A stretch of DNA of 11,093 bases from Cephalothrix simula (Eukaryota > Nemertea > Palaeonemertea > Archinemertea > Cephalotrichidae). Positions 7,753 through 11,093 of the stretch are shown in pieces. The stretch lies in NCBI GenBank assembly GCA_035591015.1, contig JAXIUW010208953.1:1-11093 (forward strand), in the 5' to 3' direction. A program made the position numbers and the translations under genes. Every line of letters begins with the position of its first letter. Positions within the stretch are counted from its first letter, which is position 1. Below the pieces are notes generated by a model, which had not been told where the DNA came from, did no database searches, and saw nothing but the letters and a program-made list of their open reading frames with translations.

Positions 7753-7872
7753 GTTCCCCCCGCCCCAGAAAACCTACTTTCAGAAATGATTTTTACAGTT
7801 TTTCTGGCTGCTGCTGTAGGCGAAGTTTTGAAATTATGTATTCGCATTTTATTTACTTTCTTATTTTCGTAA
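7753..7872 (+). CDS. Candidate terminal exon encoding a hydrophobic C-terminal tail
   Basis: After TTCTATATAG, frame 0 reads VPPAPENLLSEMIFTVFL, then AAAVGEVLKLCIRILFTFLFS, and stops at TAA 7870-7872, giving 39 residues. The proline-rich start continues the style of the preceding exon. MIFTVFLAAAVG and LCIRILFTFLF are hydrophobic and could form one membrane segment or hairpin, so the product could be a tail-anchored or type I membrane protein. The acceptor has a modest pyrimidine tract. A second frame, shifted by two bases, is also open for about 50 codons (reading FRNDFYSFSGCCCRRSF), so the frame choice depends on the upstream donor. The reverse-strand open frame across 7740-7931 is judged a shadow. 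Identity is unknown. Confidence 0.42.
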   Translation, partial: VPPAPENLLSEMIFTVFLAAAVGEVLKLCIRILFTFLFS

Positions 7873-8076
7873 TTTACCGTCTTCTCATGATAATCATATA
7901 TGTATGTTTGTAAAATGACTTTTATTTTCAAATTTAAGATTGTTTGAGTACCATTATATTAATTTGCCAGTGCTTTAGAAAGATACGAAAAGTATGCTGA
8001 ATACAAAACAATTTATTTTGTATCCAGAAATTGAAAGAAAACCTAATGATCCAAGAACTTACCAAATATAAACGAA
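7873..8076. other. Possible 3' UTR or intergenic DNA
   Basis: If 7753-7872 is the last exon, this is the start of its 3' UTR. It contains no canonical AATAAA, only an AATACA variant. Confidence 0.3.
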
Positions 8077-8437
8077 TGCAGTACTCATCGCTTAATCGCA
8101 CACCCTCGGAGAAATCAATATATAATTAGTTCATTATCAATACAAATTATATACACGGATACATTAGTTCATTTATTACGAAAAAAAGGTGTTTTGTTCA
8201 ATTCTTCTCAGTATATCCATAATTTTTAAAAGACTTCTCGGAGAGGTTTAAATCTTTACGAGTCATTTTAAAAATTGAAATGATAATGAAATCTATTTCT
8301 TATTTATCCCAAAAAAGGTAATGGCTTTTGATTACTTTACTCTGATCTCAATGACACGCATCCTTATTAGATTAATGGCATATTTTGTTCCAATTGAGAT
8401 GGAACATAGTGATTAGAATATGATTTCTCATTCAATT

Positions 8438-8453
8438 AATAAACACAAATAAA
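8438..8453 (+). promoter_or_regulatory. Two AATAAA hexamers
   Basis: AATAAA occurs at 8438-8443 and 8448-8453, the first canonical forward poly(A) signals after the candidate terminal exon. They are inside the inverted-repeat-bounded segment, so if they are used, the transposon would supply the cleavage signal. Evidence is weak in DNA this AT-rich. Confidence 0.25.
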
Positions 8454-8486
8454 TGCAATCATAATTGCCTTTCATCTCGTCTAGCC

Positions 8487-8508
8487 GCGTGAAACATTAA
8501 TTTCACGC
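8487..8508. repeat. Short hairpin, 8-bp perfect stem
   Basis: GCGTGAAA and TTTCACGC flank a six-base loop. It is one of the few GC-containing stems in the area and lies inside the 8077-8638 segment. There is no T-run to suggest a terminator. Confidence 0.6.
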
Positions 8509-8592
8509 ATTTGTGGTCTATGAATTTCACAAAATCATTGTTCAACTTCAATAATTTTGTAGTTATAGTCATTAACACGTCTGACTGACTTC

Positions 8593-8615
8593 GCAAAAAC
8601 AAGACTTGTTGTTGC
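8593..8615. repeat. Near-perfect palindrome
   Basis: GCAAAAACAAG and CTTGTTGTTGC pair around a single A with one mismatch. It adjoins the right inverted repeat of the 8077-8638 segment and may be part of the transposon's subterminal structure. Confidence 0.6.
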
Positions 8616-8787
8616 ACGATTAAGTGATGAGTACTGCAGTACTACTGTATCGTCTAGAATGTATAACAAAAATATTTTGTACAGAATTTTAAAAAAAATT
8701 ATTTAAGTTAAATATTGGCAGGTCACTGTTAATTTGTAAATCCACAGATTTCTGAGAGGTGGAGGCCTAGACCAACTTGATCCATAT

Positions 8788-9169
8788 ATTCTGAAAGCTT
8801 ATGAAAAATTACAGATGCAAGTTACCAACAATATTTTTCGAAAAAAGTCAATTTTGTTTTTTGAATTATAGGACGTGTTTTAGGAGATCCCAAACAATTT
8901 TTAAACACAAAAAAATCCATAATTTTTTCACAAAATTTTTTTTTTGGTACTGGGCAGTCTCAACAGGTTTCAGGGTATAGGAAAAGTTTTTTGACTATTT
9001 TGCTTATCTAAAACCAGCCACTATTTTTTACCTCAAGTAGTTTCGCAGGAGGATAAAGATCATAAATTTGGTGTTCTACTGTTTCGCATTCGATCCGGTG
9101 AAGCAAAAATAGTGAGAAAAAAAATTTCGAATGTCCCTTCAATCTACATTTTTCAAAAGCTTTCAGAAT
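8788..9169. repeat. Segment bounded by imperfect inverted repeats
   Basis: ATTCTGAAAGCTTATGAAAAA at the left (8788 onward, about 38 bases) resembles the reverse complement of about 9125-9169, which reads ATTCTGAAAGCTTTTGAAAAA and then diverges gradually. The first 21 bases differ at one position. It is consistent with an old fold-back element or MITE of about 380 bases. Ends and target duplication are not resolved. Confidence 0.4.
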
Positions 9170-10205
9170 GAATAGGTAAAGGATTGGATTCCACTTCTTT
9201 TCAAAATAATTTCTCTAATGTTAAGAGCTCGACAATAGTTCAATTTATAGACATCAAATTTAAATTTTTAATTGCATGTGTATTATTGGTTTTAGGTTTT
9301 CTTCATTTTAATCTTAGTATTCATTTGTTGTTCAATTATATTCAGCATTCATATCAAAGTAAATACAGTATCAGACAAGCATGCTTAATATTATTTTTAT
9401 CATGAGCCTAATGTTTGTAGTGCAAGTGAAATTATAAACTCCATATCAAAATTGATATCCTATGTCAATATTACTTTTAATCTTCCTTTATCCTATTTTT
9501 GAAGGGGGGAACTGCTGAAAGCTGGAAGTTTTGGAAATACTTTGTCGGTGGTTCTGGGGTGTCGCAAACATAGTATTTAAAAATAAATCAGGCTCAGGGC
9601 GGGAGCAAATAGTGCAAAGGAGTTTTTAGGGATGACTAACTGTGGCATGGAGACCCCTATGCAAGAATCTTTACTTTTTAGTTTTTAATAATTGGCACCA
9701 AAATGACCCTAAAATGGCAAAAATGTGTTAAATAGGTGGAAAAGCGGAAAACAACTAACACATTAAGACAAATTGTCTAAAAAAGATTCCGTCCAGCTAA
9801 TACAAGTTCCAAAACTAATTTCATATTTTTACAGTCACCCTATACGCATTGTCGATGCTGGTTTTTCAATGTGTATACTTCTGGAATAAGTCTCTAAACA
9901 AACATTTGATTCATGTATTGTCTAAAGATGCATATAACCACCTTGATTAACTTTTGTTCACATTATTTTATTTCATCCCATTCTTAAATTCTTACTTTGC
10001 TATTCTAATAAATCATTATAAAAGCGTTCCGATAATGTATAGAGTCCCAAGACGAACATCACGAGTAAATTATGAAAATATATTTTGGTCATAGGCCTAG
10101 ATTGGATCCTCCTCGGTTCCAAAAAAAATTAAAAGATACTTAAAATGTCATGATTTATAATTATCGCTACTTTTGAGGACAATATGTAGCCATTATTGCA
10201 GGCAA
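9170..10205. other. AT-rich intergenic stretch, nothing supported
   Basis: A 73-codon forward frame at 9184-9405 lacks an ATG at its start and looks like random AT-rich hydrophobic sequence. No repeat or RNA gene was recognised here. Confidence 0.5.
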
Positions 10206-10272
10206 AAGGCTGGATAGTCATATCGACCCGCAAGAATGGATCTTGTGGGCCGATATTGGTTATATCAGCCTT
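10206..10272. repeat. Imperfect hairpin with 29/31-base arms
   Basis: The arms 10206-10234 and 10242-10272 share AAGGCTG, ATATCG, CCC and CAAG in the same order and enclose a seven-base loop. The stem is interrupted by a small bulge region in the middle. It is much less AT-rich than its surroundings. It could be a small transposon relic or a structured RNA. No downstream evidence favours either. Confidence 0.6.
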
Positions 10273-10849
10273 ACCTCCTTCATGGAACATAAAGGAGATG
10301 CTCCAAGTGCACTACCAGTTGAGGATATATTTTATAATTTGCAAAAATAATAAAATTTATGGTGCTGAATAAATCTTGTATTCAATTGTATTGTTAATTC
10401 ATGATTTTTCTGAAAACAACACCCACCCAGAGACACCTATTATTAAAAAGTAGCGCTAAATATAATATCACTAACTATCTGGAGATAATGGGTTTCGAAA
10501 TGCCCTAATAATGTTGCTTTCAACGTTTATATCAAGCGTCGCTCTTCGGTCTGGTAAACATTCCAGGCAACATCACTCGGACATGTTCGAAACCAATACT
10601 TCCAAAGTAGTTAAAGAAATTCCAGTATTTCATGTTCTGAGTTCAGGCATGTATCGTCACCCAACATAATAAATTTCACACATCAACATGTAACTCACCT
10701 TTTTTACGTAAACATCCTCTTGGTTTTATCACTGAAAACGTGCATTTGAATGATTTGTCTCAACCAGCACAAAAACATGAAAAAATATCTTGAAAAAGTC
10801 CGCCATTTCTGTTGAACATTTCCAAAAAAAACCATAATTTCCATTCTTC
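10273..10849. other. AT-rich stretch, nothing supported
   Basis: No convincing gene. A reverse-strand 33-base interval at 10699-10731 has splice-like borders but no support from neighbours. Confidence 0.45.
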
Positions 10850-10939
10850 CAATATTCTAGTATTGAAACAAATAATCGAATTATTTGCCAAAAACATTTG
10901 CAATATTCTAGTATTGAAACAAATAATCGAATTATTTGC
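10850..10939. repeat. 39-base direct duplication, period 51
   Basis: The unit at 10850-10888 recurs identically at 10901-10939, separated by 12 bases. Each unit contains two small palindromes: CAATATTCTAGTATTG (imperfect) and CAAATAATCGAATTATTTG (eight-base arms around CGA). The period is a multiple of three, so the overlapping reverse-strand frame 10729-11052 stays open across both copies and shows a repeated IIRLFVSILEY. Confidence 0.92.
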
Positions 10940-11093
10940 AAAAAAAATTTTCTTACGACTTCTTTGTATTTATACAGGTATATGGAGGTAAAAAGGCACC
11001 CATTTTTTGAGCTCCTATCACTGAAAAGTAGTGAAAGCTGAAAACGAGACATGTGGCTTGTTTTCTAGGTTCATCCTTGCTAATAACTTCCCT
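10940..11093. other. Window edge, nothing supported
   Basis: The reverse-strand 107-codon open frame ends in this region (start ATG near 11052). Part of its length comes from the 51-base duplication, and its hydrophobic, aromatic-rich content looks like chance AT-rich sequence, so I do not annotate it as a gene. Confidence 0.4.

Larger units (their letters stand above)
8077..8638. mobile_element. Inverted-repeat-bounded segment, probable non-autonomous DNA transposon
   Basis: TGCAGTACTCATC at 8077 starts a 25-base block (8077-8101) that matches the reverse complement of 8614-8638 with three mismatches (21 of the first 22 bases agree). The 512 bases between are AT-rich and have no open frame of interest. 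This is the layout of a small MITE. I could not identify a target-site duplication, because the right end merges with a perfect 14-base palindrome, AGTACTGCAGTACT (8630-8643). Superfamily is unknown. Confidence 0.5.

Noticed and set aside
8041-8115. Reverse-strand open run ending in a strong GTAAGT donor near 8055-8062
   Set aside because: No acceptor or partner exon was found, and the region overlaps the left inverted repeat of the probable 8077-8638 transposon.
9184-9405. Forward 73-codon frame with a hydrophobic stretch that looks like a membrane segment
   Set aside because: It starts at TTG rather than ATG, has no splice borders of note, and T-rich DNA produces Phe/Leu/Ile runs by composition.
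10699-10731. Reverse-strand 33-base interval between CGTTTTCAG and a strong GTGAGT donor
   Set aside because: The phase-1 reading (IKPRGCLRKK) is open, but there is no neighbouring exon on that strand, and single short intervals of this kind occur by chance.
10729-11052. Reverse-strand 107-codon open frame beginning MSRFQLSLLF
   Set aside because: About this many codons open by chance is roughly expected somewhere in 11 kb of DNA this AT-rich. 17 codons are a tandem duplication, and the content is hydrophobic and aromatic with no family resemblance.

Overview
The window looks like AT-rich, low-coding-density nuclear DNA from a metazoan, most plausibly a marine invertebrate; a bivalve mollusc is a guess from the overall texture. 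Reasons: GT-AG bounded islands of open, relatively GC-richer sequence separated by long AT-rich introns, a decayed animal-type Penelope-like retroelement, and a PIF/Harbinger-type MITE. There is no bacterial gene organisation, no operon, no CRISPR array and no rRNA or tRNA gene that I could recognise.

Layout. Positions 1-265 hold nothing recognisable. Positions 266-1600 hold remnants of Penelope-like elements (PLEs) arranged head to head. A reverse-strand reverse-transcriptase (RT) fragment (about 266-547) abuts a forward-strand copy (about 548-1452). The forward copy carries the end of the RT and a GIY-YIG endonuclease broken by frameshifts and a stop, and a probable PLE 3' tail follows it. 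The outer 169 bases of the two RT fragments are near-identical inverted repeats (166/169), while the part next to the junction is clearly more diverged.

From about 2100 to 7900 the forward strand appears to carry the 3' part of an unidentified host gene. Four exons are reasonably supported by splice sites and open frame: 2116-2247, 4092-4190, 6974-7047 and a terminal one at 7753-7872. They join in a consistent phase (1, 1, 1, then 0). The predicted product is a polar, Ser/Thr/Asn/Pro-rich linker ending in a short hydrophobic, possibly membrane-spanning tail. Weaker candidates also fit phase 1: micro-exons of 9 and 12 bases, a 54-base cassette at 5440, and an alternative last exon at 6283 with its own poly(A) signals. 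The first introns contain a complete 528-bp PIF/Harbinger-type MITE (2343-2870, flanked by TAA) and a small tandem repeat near 4880.

From 7873 to the end I see no convincing gene. The stretch contains poly(A)-signal hexamers near 8440, two segments bounded by inverted repeats (8077-8638 and 8788-9169) that are probably small non-autonomous transposons, a hairpin at 10206-10272, and a 51-base-period duplication at 10850-10939.

I found no convincing new biological system. The most interesting features are the mosaic head-to-head PLE inverted repeat and the run of phase-1 cassette exons and micro-exons.
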